This document shows positions 1 through 8,547 of a stretch of DNA of 54,041 nt, one piece after another. Each line of letters opens with the position of its first letter. Position 1 is the first letter of the stretch. Source of the DNA: Verrucomicrobiaceae bacterium (GTDB lineage: Bacteria > Verrucomicrobiota > Verrucomicrobiia > Verrucomicrobiales > V1-33); assembly GCA_027483175.1 (NCBI GenBank), contig JAIXVE010000358.1, forward strand, positions 1 to 54,041. The letters are read 5' to 3'. Below the pieces are notes generated by a model, which worked only from the letters and a program-made list of their open reading frames with translations, had not been told where the DNA came from and made no database searches. A program made the position numbers and the translations under genes.

Positions 1-51
1 ACCAGCTCCGCCACCACGAGGTCCGCCGATGAAGCCCAAATCTCCATCTGA
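1..51 (+). CDS. possible 3' end of an upstream gene (partial)
   Basis: Frame 1 is open from the window edge to a TGA at 49-51 and would encode a short tail ending in DEAQISI. The fragment is too short to identify. It may be the end of a gene whose body lies outside the window, or chance. Positions 52-294 hold no convincing gene. Confidence 0.25.
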   Translation, partial: TSSATTRSADEAQISI

Positions 52-294
52 GTGATAGAATAGACCCCTACCCCTGACCCACAGACCCTGCCTGTCTCCG
101 CCCCGACTTGCACCTTCACAATCCCCACAGAGGTCTGCCCGCCCATCTTACCCTGCCCTCAGATTTGCCCCTCCGTCACCGCGCCCTTCACTTTGACAAC
201 AATCATCGCCGCCACCAGCACTTCTCTAATTCCGCCCACAACAACCAACTCCCGTCAGAGAATCCACACCCGCACCCACACTCAGAAAACCCCC

Positions 295-976
295 ATGGCC
301 GCCCATCAGAAGATCAGCCTCTCAAGTCCGCTTGGCCTGGTCACGGCCTTCCGCTTTCCCCTCCAATGCCCCATCGCCCGCCGGGAAGTACTCATCGGCG
401 CACTCTGGCTACTCGTTCCCTTCATCGGATGGATCCTCAACATGGGACACCGCATCGCCATGACACACCGCATGCAGCACGGCCTGCCCGCATGGCCCGC
501 GTGGACCGATTACCGATCCCTGGCAAAACACGGCATGATCACCTTCCTCGGAATGGTCGAGTATCACCTTCCTTCGCTCATCTGCGAAATGGCCGCCCTC
601 CATTTCCAATCCACTTCCCTCCACATCCTCGCCGCGCTCCTCTGGATCGTCGCAACCCTGGCCGTCCCCGGCTTACATGTCGCACTACTGCTTCACTCTC
701 GACCCCCGCGAAGTCTTCAACCCGCTCCGCGCCCTGCGCCGCATCGCAGAAGGCGGACCCGCCTACTGGCACGCGTGGACCATCGCCCTCGCCGCCCTGC
801 TCTGCTCCTTCCTTGGCCTCCTCGCCTTCGGCATCGGCTTCCTGCTCACCAGCGTCTGGTTCTGGCAAGTCGCCGGATTCTCTTTCGCCACCGTGTTCAC
901 CGAGGCCTTCCGCCTCAGGGCAGCCCAGCAACCGCAAGACCACCCGCCAGCGCCAGACACCCCGATTGCGCCCTGA
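295..976 (+). pseudogene. multi-pass membrane protein (DUF4013-like), split by a frameshift
   Basis: From ATG 295 (MAAHQKISLS) frame 1 encodes hydrophobic stretches (LIGALWLLVPFIGWILN; LHILAALLWIVATLAVPG) and then turns into arginine/proline-rich nonsense. At about 669-676 the sensible reading moves to frame 2 and continues as YMSHYCFTLDPREVFNPLRA, followed by a long hydrophobic segment with LLAFGIGFLLTSVWFW, ending at TGA 974-976. Dropping one T in GGCTTACATG joins the halves into one membrane protein of about 226 residues. The overall look (membrane segments plus a GGPAYWHAW stretch) resembles DUF4013-type proteins, but that family call is tentative. The cause is a one-base insertion in the genome, a sequencing error or, less likely, programmed +1 frameshifting. 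No clear Shine-Dalgarno site precedes ATG 295. Confidence 0.6.
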
Positions 977-1018
977 AATCCGCGTGACAACCCGGGCCGC
1001 TTCCGGACAATCCCCGGC

Positions 1019-2290
1019 ATGCGATTCCGCCTCCCGACAGCTCTCGCCGCACTTGGATTTTCCATGGCCGTTCCCGCATGGGCGGAAAACACCCGTCATG
1101 ACCTCGCGACCGCGGTCCTCCAACGCTACCAGGCCTTCTCCATCTCAGAAAAACAGGCCGCTCTCTCTGGCCTCGTGACCCACCGGGAAACCGCAGCCAT
1201 GGTCCTCGATGCCCTCGATGCCGGCACCATCCCCCGCAGCGACCTCTCCGGCTTCGCCGCCCGCCAGATTGCCGCCCTCCGCGACCCGGCCCTCACCGCC
1301 AAACTCGAAAAGGCATGGGGCCGCATCAGCAATGCCGCCCCCGGAACCGAAGAAGCCGCCCGCGAACACGCCCGCCTCAAATCCCTCCTCACTCCCGCCG
1401 TCCTCGCCAAAGCCAACGTCTCCACCGGCCGCGTCCTCTTCAAAAGCGTCTGCGCCACCTGCCACACACTCTTCGATGAAGGCGGAAAAATCGGCCCCAA
1501 CCTCACCGGCTCCAATCGCGCCGATCTCGACTACCTCCTCGAAAACATCACCAATCCCAGCGCCGTCCTCGGCAAAGACTACGAACTCCACACCTTCGCC
1601 CTCAAAGACGGTCGCGCCGCCGCTGGCATGATCCGCAAGGAAACCCCCAGCGCCCTAACCATCCAGACCATCACCGGCGAAGAAGTCATCGCCCGCGATT
1701 CCATCCAGTCTCAGGAAAACCCCGGCATCTCCATGATGCCCGCAGGCCTGCTCACCGGCCTAACACCCGATCAGGCCCGCGACCTCGTCGCCTACCTCGC
1801 CAGCCCTCGCCAGGTCCCCCTGCCCGGCGAAGGCCCGCCCCCTCCAGCCTCCGTCCCCGGAGCCATCGAAGGCGAATCCCTCCGCGTCCTCACCAAAACC
1901 GGCGACGCCACACCCCAGGACATGCGCAACTGGACCGACTCCTCATGGAGCGGCGGCGCCCAACTCTGGTGGACCGGCGGCAAACCCGGCGACCAGCTCA
2001 CCCTCGCCCTCCCCGTCCCAGCCGACGGCACCTACGAAATCTTCGCCGTCCTCACCCGCGCCATCGACTACGGCACCGTCCGCTTCCTCATCGACGGAAA
2101 ACCCCTCAACCCACGCGAATTCGACTGCTTCGGCTCGAAAGTCACCGCCACCCCCGAACTCAGTCTCGGCAAAGCCACCCTAACCTCCGGCGACCACCGT
2201 CTCACCATCACCATCACAGGCGCCCACAAGGACGCCGTCAAAGCCTACATGGCAGGCCTCGACTACCTCCGGCTCCAGAAAATTCCCTGA
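1019..2290 (+). CDS. exported c-type cytochrome with PVC heme-binding domain and C-terminal sugar-binding-like domain
   Basis: The 423-residue protein starts with a signal peptide (cleavage expected after AVPAWA, about residue 22). A heme-attachment motif CATCH lies at residues 145-149, followed by GGKIGPNLTGSNRADLDYLLENI, the pattern of the Planctomycetes/Verrucomicrobia heme-binding domain (TIGR02603 type). It ends near residue 260 with DLVAYLASP. Residues about 285-423 form a second domain (GTYEIFAVLTRAIDYGTVRF, GDHRLTITITG) resembling carbohydrate-binding beta-sandwiches. It is likely a periplasmic electron carrier tied to polysaccharide oxidation or degradation. The PQQ-type propeller gene follows 45 bases downstream on the same strand, suggesting co-transcription. 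The natural substrate and partner are unknown. Confidence 0.85.
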   Translation: MRFRLPTALAALGFSMAVPAWAENTRHDLATAVLQRYQAFSISEKQAALSGLVTHRETAAMVLDALDAGTIPRSDLSGFAARQIAALRDPALTAKLEKAWGRISNAAPGTEEAAREHARLKSLLTPAVLAKANVSTGRVLFKSVCATCHTLFDEGGKIGPNLTGSNRADLDYLLENITNPSAVLGKDYELHTFALKDGRAAAGMIRKETPSALTIQTITGEEVIARDSIQSQENPGISMMPAGLLTGLTPDQARDLVAYLASPRQVPLPGEGPPPPASVPGAIEGESLRVLTKTGDATPQDMRNWTDSSWSGGAQLWWTGGKPGDQLTLALPVPADGTYEIFAVLTRAIDYGTVRFLIDGKPLNPREFDCFGSKVTATPELSLGKATLTSGDHRLTITITGAHKDAVKAYMAGLDYLRLQKIP

Positions 2291-2335
2291 CACTCCCTTC
2301 ATCCTCCATCCCTATCACTATCCCTTTCCCAACTC

Positions 2336-3535
2336 ATGAAATCACCCATCCTCGCCCTCCTCCTCGCCGCCTCCACCGCCGTCGCCGCCGACTGGCCTAA
2401 CTTCCGCGGCCCCCAGTTCAACGGCATCTCCGCCGAAACCGGCTGGCAATCCTCCTTCCCCGACGACGGCCCCAAGGTCCTCTGGAAAGCCAAGGCCGGC
2501 ATCGGCTTCTCCTCTTTCTCCGTCGCCGACGGCAAAGTCTACACCACCGGCAACACCAACGACGAAGACTCGGTCTTCTGCTTCGACGCCGCCACCGGCA
2601 AGGAACTCTGGAAACATTCCTACGCCGAAGAACTCGACCCCAAATTCTACGAAGGCGGCACCTCCGCCACCCCCACCTTCGCCGATGGCAAAGTCTATCA
2701 ACTCAGCCGCACCGGCAAAGCCTTCTGCCTCGACGCCGCCACCGGCAAGGTCATCTGGAACGCCAACCTCCAGGAACTCACCGGAGCCACCATCCCCGAC
2801 TGGGGCTTCGCCGGCTCCGCCCTCGTCCTCGGCGATCACATCATCTTCAGCCTCGGCGAATTCGGCACCGCCGTGAACAAAGCCGACGGCAAAATCGTCT
2901 GGTCCACCGGCAAAAAAGCCGCCGGCTACTCCACCCCGCTCCCTCACAAATCCGGCGACCGCCAACTCCTCCTCGTCTCCTCCGCCAAAGCCTACGCCGC
3001 CATCGACGCCGCCGACGGCAAAACCGTCTGGGAATTCCCATGGACCACCCAGTACGGCGTCAACGCCGCCGACCCTATCCCCTCCGGCGACAAGGTCTTC
3101 ATCTCCTCAGGCTACGAAAAAGGTGCCGCCCTCATCCGCACCGACAGCGGAGCCCCCACTGCCGTCTGGCAGAACAAGGTCATGCGCAATCAGTTCAATT
3201 CCTGCGTCCTCGTCGACGGCCACCTCTACGGCCCAGACGGCAACAACGGCCGAGGCGCTTCCCTCAAATGCCTCGAACTCAGCTCCGGCAAGGTGAAATG
3301 GGAACACAAGGGCTTCGGCCCAGGCGGCCTCACCGTCGCCGACGGCAAACTCATCACGCTCTCCGAAAAAGGCGAACTAGCCATCGCCCCAGTCTCCCCG
3401 GATGCCTTCAAACCCATCGCCACCGCCCAGGTCCTCGGCGGCCGCTGCTGGTCTGCCCCAGTCCTCGCGAACAGCCGTCTCTTCTGCCGCAATGCCGCCG
3501 GCGATGTCGTCTGCCTCGACCTCTCCTCCAAGTGA
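2336..3535 (+). CDS. PQQ-like beta-propeller protein, exported
   Basis: This 399-residue protein has a short signal peptide (MKSPILALLLAASTAVAA) and then ADWPNFRGPQFNG, the usual opening of planctomycete/verrucomicrobial PQQ-repeat proteins. Repeats of the type DGKVYTTGN, DAATGKELWKH, DGKVYQLSRTGKAFCLDAATGKVIW recur through the protein and predict a seven- or eight-bladed propeller related to BamB and quinoprotein dehydrogenases. No catalytic dehydrogenase residues could be assigned, so it may be a structural or binding propeller rather than an enzyme. It sits between a cytochrome gene and a Gfo/Idh/MocA oxidoreductase, 17 bases before the latter, consistent with a small periplasmic redox operon. 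Confidence 0.85.
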   Translation: MKSPILALLLAASTAVAADWPNFRGPQFNGISAETGWQSSFPDDGPKVLWKAKAGIGFSSFSVADGKVYTTGNTNDEDSVFCFDAATGKELWKHSYAEELDPKFYEGGTSATPTFADGKVYQLSRTGKAFCLDAATGKVIWNANLQELTGATIPDWGFAGSALVLGDHIIFSLGEFGTAVNKADGKIVWSTGKKAAGYSTPLPHKSGDRQLLLVSSAKAYAAIDAADGKTVWEFPWTTQYGVNAADPIPSGDKVFISSGYEKGAALIRTDSGAPTAVWQNKVMRNQFNSCVLVDGHLYGPDGNNGRGASLKCLELSSGKVKWEHKGFGPGGLTVADGKLITLSEKGELAIAPVSPDAFKPIATAQVLGGRCWSAPVLANSRLFCRNAAGDVVCLDLSSK

Positions 3536-3552
3536 TCAGCCACCGCCTCCCC

Positions 3553-4860
3553 ATGCGCTCCCGCCGCCACTTCCTCGCTACCGCCTCCGCCGCGTTCTCC
3601 GCTGTCCCGCTCCTCCGCGCCCAGGACCCTAACCGCAAAATGAAAACCGTCCTCATCGGCTCCGGTTGGTGGGGCCTCAACATCCTCCGCGAAGCCCTCG
3701 CCGCAGGCCGCTCGGAATGCACCGCCCTCTGCGACGTCGACCCCGCCCAGCTCAACAAAGCTTCCGAGGACATCACCTCCATCACCAACTCCTCACCAAA
3801 ACTCTACCGCGACTACCGCGAACTCCTCGACAAGGAAAAACCCGAAGTCGTCATCATCGCCACCCCGGACCACTGGCACGCCCTCCAGACCATCGCCGCA
3901 CTCAAGGCCGGCGCTCACGTCTTCGTCGAAAAACCCACCGCCCACACCGTCAACGAAAGCCGCGCCATGGTCCGCGTCGCCCGCGAATCCGGCAAAACCG
4001 TCCAGGTCGGTCTCCACCGACGCATCGGCCCCCACCACGTCAACGCCCACCAGTTCCTCCGCAGTGGCAAGGTCGGCAAAGTCGGCATGGTCCGCTGCTT
4101 CGTCCACAGCGGCGGCGGCACCGAACAACCACGCCCTAACGGCGAACCACCCGATGGCATGGACTGGGACCTCTACTGCGGCCCAGCCCCCCTCCGACCC
4201 TTCAACTCCCGCATCCACCCCGGCGGCTGGCGCATGTTCATGGACTACGCCAACGGCATCATCGGCGACTGGGGCGTCCACTGGCTCGACCAGATCCTCA
4301 TGTGGTCCGAAGAAAAAGGCCCGCGCTCCGTCTTCAGCGCCGGCAGCCGCCCGCTCTCCGGCCCACCAGTCCTCACCCCGGAAAAACAAACCACCGACGC
4401 CCCCGAAGTCCAGACCGCCATCTTCCAGTTCGAAAACTTCACCGCCACATGGGAAAACCGCCGCTTCGGTGAAAACGAATCCGAAAAACACCCGCTCGGC
4501 GTCTGCTTCTACGGCACCTCAGGCACGCTCCACATCGGCTGGCGCGACGGCTGGACGTTCTATCCAGCCAAAAAAGGCGACCCCATCATCCACGAAAATC
4601 ACCAGCTCCAGGAACCAGACGGCCACAACCTCCGCCTCCTCTGGGACGACTTCCTCAAGGCCATCGACTCCAAAACCTCCCCAGTCGCCAACCTCGAAGC
4701 CGCCCACCGCTCCAGCCTCCTCCCCATGCTCGCCAACGCCTCCATGAAACTCGGCCGCAGCATCACATGGAACCCGGATACCGAATCCATCTCCGACGAC
4801 CCCGCCGCCTCCGCTCTCCTCTCCAGAAAATACCGCGGCCCATGGGAATACCCTGCCTGA
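3553..4860 (+). CDS. Tat-exported Gfo/Idh/MocA family oxidoreductase
   Basis: The start is ATG 3553, giving 435 residues that begin with a twin-arginine signal (RSRRHFLATASAAFSAVPLL). The open frame extends upstream to 3040, but only as a shadow of the preceding gene. A Rossmann nucleotide-binding motif follows (VLIGSGWWGLNILREAL). CDVDPAQL and the family signature EKPTAHTVNESRAM are present, followed by the substrate domain with GGWRMFMDYANGIIGDWGVHWLDQ. Proteins of this family oxidise or reduce sugars and related compounds with NAD(P). The exported forms carry a tightly bound cofactor and are numerous in this phylum. It lies 17 bases after the PQQ-like gene. The specific substrate cannot be read from the sequence. 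Confidence 0.88.
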   Translation: MRSRRHFLATASAAFSAVPLLRAQDPNRKMKTVLIGSGWWGLNILREALAAGRSECTALCDVDPAQLNKASEDITSITNSSPKLYRDYRELLDKEKPEVVIIATPDHWHALQTIAALKAGAHVFVEKPTAHTVNESRAMVRVARESGKTVQVGLHRRIGPHHVNAHQFLRSGKVGKVGMVRCFVHSGGGTEQPRPNGEPPDGMDWDLYCGPAPLRPFNSRIHPGGWRMFMDYANGIIGDWGVHWLDQILMWSEEKGPRSVFSAGSRPLSGPPVLTPEKQTTDAPEVQTAIFQFENFTATWENRRFGENESEKHPLGVCFYGTSGTLHIGWRDGWTFYPAKKGDPIIHENHQLQEPDGHNLRLLWDDFLKAIDSKTSPVANLEAAHRSSLLPMLANASMKLGRSITWNPDTESISDDPAASALLSRKYRGPWEYPA

Positions 4861-4889
4861 GTCCCCACCCGAATCACACCCTCAAAACA

Positions 4890-4924
4890 AACGCCGCGCC
4901 CGGCTCATCACCGGACGCGGCGTT
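4890..4924. terminator. bidirectional rho-independent terminator
   Basis: AACGCCGCG and CCGG pair with CCGG and CGCGGCGTT around a CTCATCA loop, with one mismatch. CCTTTT follows on the plus strand and TTTGTTTTGAGG on the minus strand. It lies between the convergent oxidoreductase and lsrF-like genes and can serve both. Confidence 0.8.
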
Positions 4925-4948
4925 CCTTTTCAGCAATTCTCTAGCCTC

Positions 4949-5911
4949 TCACTTCTTCTTCGCCTTCTTCCCAGCCTTCAGCTCTTCATAAAGCTTGAAC
5001 GCCTTCTGCGGCGTCAGCCCGCCGTGCACCACCCCAGCCACCGCCTGCACCATCGCAATCGGATCGTCCGCCTGGAAAATGTTCCGGCCCATGTCCACCC
5101 CGCTCGCTCCCTGCTCCAGTGCGTTGTACGACATCTTCAGCGCCTCAAGCTCCGGCAGCTTCTTGCCACCGGCAATCACGATCGGCACCGGACAGCAGCT
5201 CGTCACCGTCTCGAACTCCGTCTCCGTGTAATAGCACTTCACAAGGTGACAGCCCAGTTCCGCCATGATCCGCGTCGCCAGACGGAAATACTGCGCGTTC
5301 CGCGCCATCGCACGGCCCACCGCCACCACACCCATCACAGCAATCCCGTAACGGTTCGCCTGATCAATGATGTCCGTCATGTTCTTGATCGTCTGCCGCT
5401 CATGCTGGCTCCCGATGAACACCTGCACCGCCAGCACGTTCGCATTCAACCGCAGCGCTTCCTCAATGCTGCACGCAATGCTCTCGTTCGACAGCGGCTC
5501 ATAACCAGGACGCCCCAGCTTGATCGCGTCGTCCCCGTCCGTCCCTTCCCACTCGTCAAACGGACTCACCATGCTCGTCCCGCCCGACGCCCGCAGCGCA
5601 ATCGCCTTCTGCGTCGTCGCAGGCACAATGCTCCGCTGAATCCCGCGAGTCAGCATCAGACAGTCCACATACGGCTCCAATGGCAGAATCGTCTGGTCAA
5701 TCCGCTCCAACCCAGTCGTCGGCCCCTGGAAATACCCGTGGTCAAACGCCAGCATCAGCGTCCGCCCATCCTTCGGATTGAACACGCGGCTCAACCGGTT
5801 CTTCAATCCCCAGTCATACTGGTGCGATCCCTTCAGAAAGAATCCAGGCGCCGCCTGGGGCACTTCCGCAAAGAATTCCTTGTTCTTCTTTTGTCCGTCG
5901 AGGTCTGCCAT
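4949..5911 (-). CDS. lsrF: LsrF-like class I aldolase/thiolase (3-hydroxy-5-phosphonooxypentane-2,4-dione thiolase family)
   Basis: The start is the ATG at 5911 (MADLDGQKKNKEFF), giving 320 residues; the open frame continues upstream only through repeat DNA. Long stretches match Escherichia coli LsrF as I recall it: RLSRVFNPKDGRTLMLAFDH, GYFQGPTTGLERID, PVPIVIAGGKKLPE and GASGVDMGRNIFQ. The Schiff-base lysine is expected at K225 (HLVKCYY). Relative to E. coli LsrF there is an extra segment of about 22 residues near positions 112-135 (around SPFDEWEGTDGDDAIKLGRPG). In enterobacteria LsrF acts at the end of autoinducer-2 breakdown, but no lsr transporter, kinase or repressor gene is nearby, so the substrate here may differ. 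Translation starts without a visible Shine-Dalgarno site. Confidence 0.85.
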   Translation of the reverse strand: MADLDGQKKNKEFFAEVPQAAPGFFLKGSHQYDWGLKNRLSRVFNPKDGRTLMLAFDHGYFQGPTTGLERIDQTILPLEPYVDCLMLTRGIQRSIVPATTQKAIALRASGGTSMVSPFDEWEGTDGDDAIKLGRPGYEPLSNESIACSIEEALRLNANVLAVQVFIGSQHERQTIKNMTDIIDQANRYGIAVMGVVAVGRAMARNAQYFRLATRIMAELGCHLVKCYYTETEFETVTSCCPVPIVIAGGKKLPELEALKMSYNALEQGASGVDMGRNIFQADDPIAMVQAVAGVVHGGLTPQKAFKLYEELKAGKKAKKK

Positions 5912-6042
5912 AATATTGTGTTTGGTTACTAGGTTGCTTGGGGAAAGATCATGCGTCGGCTTCCGACTGCGGCGAACTATCGGCGGATGCTCAGGGAGGC
6001 AAGCCGAAACCCTGCCCCCGCCCCCTCCCCACCAGCCCCCTC

Positions 6043-6302
6043 CCAACAAGCGCGCCGCAGGCTCTGGACTGCTGGGAGCATCACAGCTCTCTCCGCGCAC
6101 GAAGTGCGCCCCCCCCCCCCCACACGCCCCGGGAACGCCGAGGTCCCCCTCGGCCCTCTCCCCACACGCCCACTTTTACTATTTACTATTCACTATTTCC
6201 AATTTCCACCCCCCTCCGAACAAGCAGCCGCAGGCTCTGGACTGCTGGGAGCATCACAGCTCTCTCTGCGTGCGGAGCACGCCTACCCGTCCTCCCCACC
6301 AG
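6043..6302. repeat. two decayed REP-type units upstream of lsrF
   Basis: Two copies of the REP unit seen at 52.8 and 53.7 kb lie here: one at about 6043-6110 and one at about 6214-6302. Both keep GCAGGCTCTGGACTGCTG and a terminal hairpin. In the second copy the hairpin is GCGTGC-gga-GCACGC followed by CTAC (6268-6286), where the usual form is GCGCAC-gga-GTGCGC, so both arms changed together. The middle hairpin is altered to GCTGggagcatcACAGC. Between the copies lie a poly-C tract, a small hairpin (CCGAGG/CCTCGG, near 6138-6155) and an A/T-rich stretch with repeated TTTACTATT/TTCACTATT. No gene is supported between 5912 and 6606. Confidence 0.75.
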
Positions 6303-6606
6303 CCCCCTCCCTTTAAGACGTCCTGCCGCAACTCACCGCAGCGCTCCCCAACAAGGTAGCCGATCTGGCGATGACCCTGACCTGCTGGCAGGCACCCCGC
6401 GCGTCACTCGTCACCTCAGCGTGATGGGTTGCCGCCACGGTTTTCCTCGAGCAGAGCGATCGGATACCAGCCCCCCCCAAAAAAACACAAAAACATCCTT
6501 GCGGCCAGGCATTCTATCACCTAAACGCGGAAAGAAGATAGTCACAAATTTAGCAACAACAGCGTAACCGTGAGGTAATTACACGGAAAATCACAAGAAC
6601 AAATCA

Positions 6607-7380
6607 ATGAAAATCACCGCAACTGTACTCGCAACACTACTCTGCGCACCACTCGCGCACGCTACCGTCATCAGTAGCTATGCCCTCGGCGAAGCCGGAA
6701 GCGTCGGCAACGTTTCCCCCTTTCTCAACTTGGTTGACTCCGTGGGTCCGGTATCAAATGACATCGATTCCTACCAGAATATCGCACAATCGTCCGTCAC
6801 CATCGTTTCCCCGGGTTCGGGCGGCGCTCCCGGTTCTACTGCAGCCATTAGCATCTCCCAATCACCTACTAGGAATGCAGGGTTTTACATGAGCACTAAT
6901 TCACATGCTCTCACCGACAACTGGGACCTTGAATTCTGGTTTAAAACTCCCAATCTGGCCGGTCCTTCTAACGGATGGGTTGTTGCTGCTACCGATACTA
7001 CGACCAGCGGTGTCTCCGTTGAACTGTTCAACGGCAAGTTCAACTTGCTCACGGGGAATTTTGCCGTACGTTATGAGGGATCCACACCCGCCGCGTCGTA
7101 CAGCGTCGACACATGGTATAAGATCAACTTGCGAGACATTGACAACGAGCTGAATCTCTACGTCAACGACGTGTCCGTCGTCACCGTCACCTCGGCACAA
7201 CTCCCTTACTCCGACCTCGGACGACTCATGTTGGGTTTCGGACCCGGTGCCCCGGCACAGCGTGGGGTAAACGGAACCTTCGACGAAGTGCGCGTTGCCG
7301 CCGTCCCGGAGCCTTCCTCTGTGGCGGTGCCTCTCGGCCTTGGCTTCGTCGCCGTACTCGGTCGCCGTCGCCGCCGCTAA
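6607..7380 (+). CDS. LamG-like PEP-CTERM sorted protein
   Basis: The 257-residue protein has a signal peptide (MKITATVLATLLCAPLAHA), a concanavalin/LamG-type beta-sandwich region at about residues 85-225 (NWDLEFWFKTPN, WYKINLRDIDNELNLYVNDV, GTFDEVRVA) and a C-terminal sorting tail: VPEPSS, a hydrophobic segment (VPLGLGFVAVL) and GRRRRR. Such tails are processed by exosortase, and the proteins are usually surface or extracellular polysaccharide components. Codon use is less C-biased than in the flanking genes, suggesting separate acquisition. It is monocistronic: about 300 gene-free bases precede it and a strong terminator follows at 7433. No exosortase gene is in the window. Confidence 0.88.
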   Translation: MKITATVLATLLCAPLAHATVISSYALGEAGSVGNVSPFLNLVDSVGPVSNDIDSYQNIAQSSVTIVSPGSGGAPGSTAAISISQSPTRNAGFYMSTNSHALTDNWDLEFWFKTPNLAGPSNGWVVAATDTTTSGVSVELFNGKFNLLTGNFAVRYEGSTPAASYSVDTWYKINLRDIDNELNLYVNDVSVVTVTSAQLPYSDLGRLMLGFGPGAPAQRGVNGTFDEVRVAAVPEPSSVAVPLGLGFVAVLGRRRRR

Positions 7381-7432
7381 ATCCCAGCTTCATTCCTCGC
7401 TCTCCTGAGCGGTGAGTTAGAAGTAGTAGTTC

Positions 7433-7475
7433 ATCAAAAACATGATCGAGGGAACTCGATCATGTTTTTTGATTT
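7433..7475 (+). terminator. strong rho-independent terminator of the PEP-CTERM gene
   Basis: ATCAAAAACATGATCGAG pairs perfectly with CTCGATCATGTTTTTTGAT around a GGAA tetraloop, and the T-run is inside the 3' arm and followed by TTTT. The A and T runs on both arms make it potentially active in both directions. Confidence 0.92.
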
Positions 7476-7544
7476 TGGGGGACCATCGCTGCAGCGCCGT
7501 CTCCCAGCCTTGTCGCTGCCGCTGCGAAGCACCATCCACCAAAC

Positions 7545-7848
7545 ACACCCCAAGAGCCCCGTCCTCTCATCCCCCGGAAAATCCCCGCACCCAGACCCGA
7601 AGATGTCTGTCTCTTTGTTCACCGCCGCACCGCGCAGCACCAACTTCCCCAGAGCCCTGTCCTTTTGCTCACACCTGTTCCCTTGCCAGCCATTCCCCTG
7701 CCATTTCCCATTCGCGCCTCCTTCCCAAAGTGACACGGGCATCCTGCCTATGACACCACCCGTCAGAGGTCTGTCTCTTTGCCCCCAAAGTGGCACACAC
7801 ATCCGGCCTGAGCCCCCTCCCACCAGCGCACCGAAGGGGTCTGTCTCG
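7545..7848 (+). repeat. long dispersed repeat, copy A
   Basis: This roughly 300-bp stretch recurs nearly identically at 8187-8526 and partly at 10542-10690. Shared blocks include CTTCCCCAGAGCCCTGTCC, CCTGCCATTTCCCATTCGC and CTTCCCAAAGTGACACGGGC. It carries three copies of the short motif (GAAGATGTCTGTCTCTTTG, CAGAGGTCTGTCTCTTTG, GAAGGGGTCTGTCTCG). All copies have the same orientation. No coding function is apparent; frames open on either strand differ between copies. Confidence 0.8.
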
Positions 7849-7919
7849 AATGGCGCTAAGATAAGGCGGGTGATCGCTGATTTTCCGATAAGCCGCCCGG
7901 GGAATTGCGTTAGGCATTC

Positions 7920-8114
7920 ATGTCCAGCACAACGCCCATGTTTCCCGGTTGGAATACGCTCGCGGGGCGGGCCTCCAAGAGCCGCCTGACCCGCGCCGAG
8001 GAGCAGCGCCGCAGCCTCTGCGCCCAGGGTCTGCCGGGGATGCGCTCACTGCTCGAGGGCCTGATGGACCCGCGGCTTCTCACTCCCGCGGACGGTGGTC
8101 CGCGCCCCGAAGAG
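7920..8114 (+). pseudogene. possible 5' remnant of a transposase (IS4-like), cut off by repeat DNA
   Basis: ATG 7920 opens a frame encoding MFPGWNTLAGRASKSRLTRA and then LCAQGLPGMRSLLEGLMDPR, LLTPADGGPR. At about 8105 the reading runs into the short repeat (CCGAAGAGGTCTGTCTCTTTG) and becomes low-complexity. The phrase LL..L..P.LL.PAD.GP resembles the N-terminus of IS4-family transposases in this phylum, but this is recall and weak. No inverted repeats or catalytic residues remain. It sits between repeat copies A and B, upstream of the RNA-repair operon. Confidence 0.35.
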
Positions 8115-8186
8115 GTCTGTCTCTTTGTCCATGTCTCTTTGTCCACCGCCCGGCGCGCAGGTTTGACCGCGCTTCGCTTGCCCTTC

Positions 8187-8526
8187 GCACCCCAAGCGCC
8201 CCGTCCTCTTATCCCCCCCGGAACCGACCCGCACCCCGTGTCCCAACAGGACATCGCGTCCCAGACACGAAGAGGTCTGTCTCTTTGTTCACTGCCGCAC
8301 CGCGCAGCACCAACTTCCCCAGAGCCCTGTCCTTTTGCTCACACCTGTTCCCTTGCCAGCCATACCCCTGCCATTTCCCATTCGCTCCGCCTTCCCAAAG
8401 TGACACGGGCATCCTGCCAGTCACCTCTCCCGTCAGAGGTCTGTCTCTCTGCCCCCAAAATGGCACGCGCATCCGCCCCCTACCACCTCCCGCCAGCGCC
8501 CCGAAGAGGTCCGTCTCTTTGTTCAC
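8187..8526 (+). repeat. long dispersed repeat, copy B
   Basis: This is the near-identical partner of copy A. It runs from the CACCCCAAGCGCCCCGTCCT block through CTTCCCAAAGTGACACGGGC to a final GAAGAGGTCCGTCTCTTTG. It differs from A by scattered substitutions and by about 30 extra bases near 8238-8262 (CCCAACAGGACATCGCG). It ends about 20 bases before the structured leader of the RNA-repair operon. A further single short motif lies at about 8107 (GAAGAGGTCTGTCTCTTTG). Confidence 0.8.
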
Positions 8527-8547
8527 GCCCAGGACAAGGGGGAGGGT

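Noticed and set aside
3040..3552. Long N-terminal extension of the Gfo/Idh/MocA protein
   Set aside because: It is an arginine/proline-rich shadow of the PQQ-like gene; the Tat signal at 3553 gives the natural start.
6109..6121. Poly-C tracts as functional slippage sites
   Set aside because: They are in non-coding repeat DNA; length is more likely variable or affected by sequencing.
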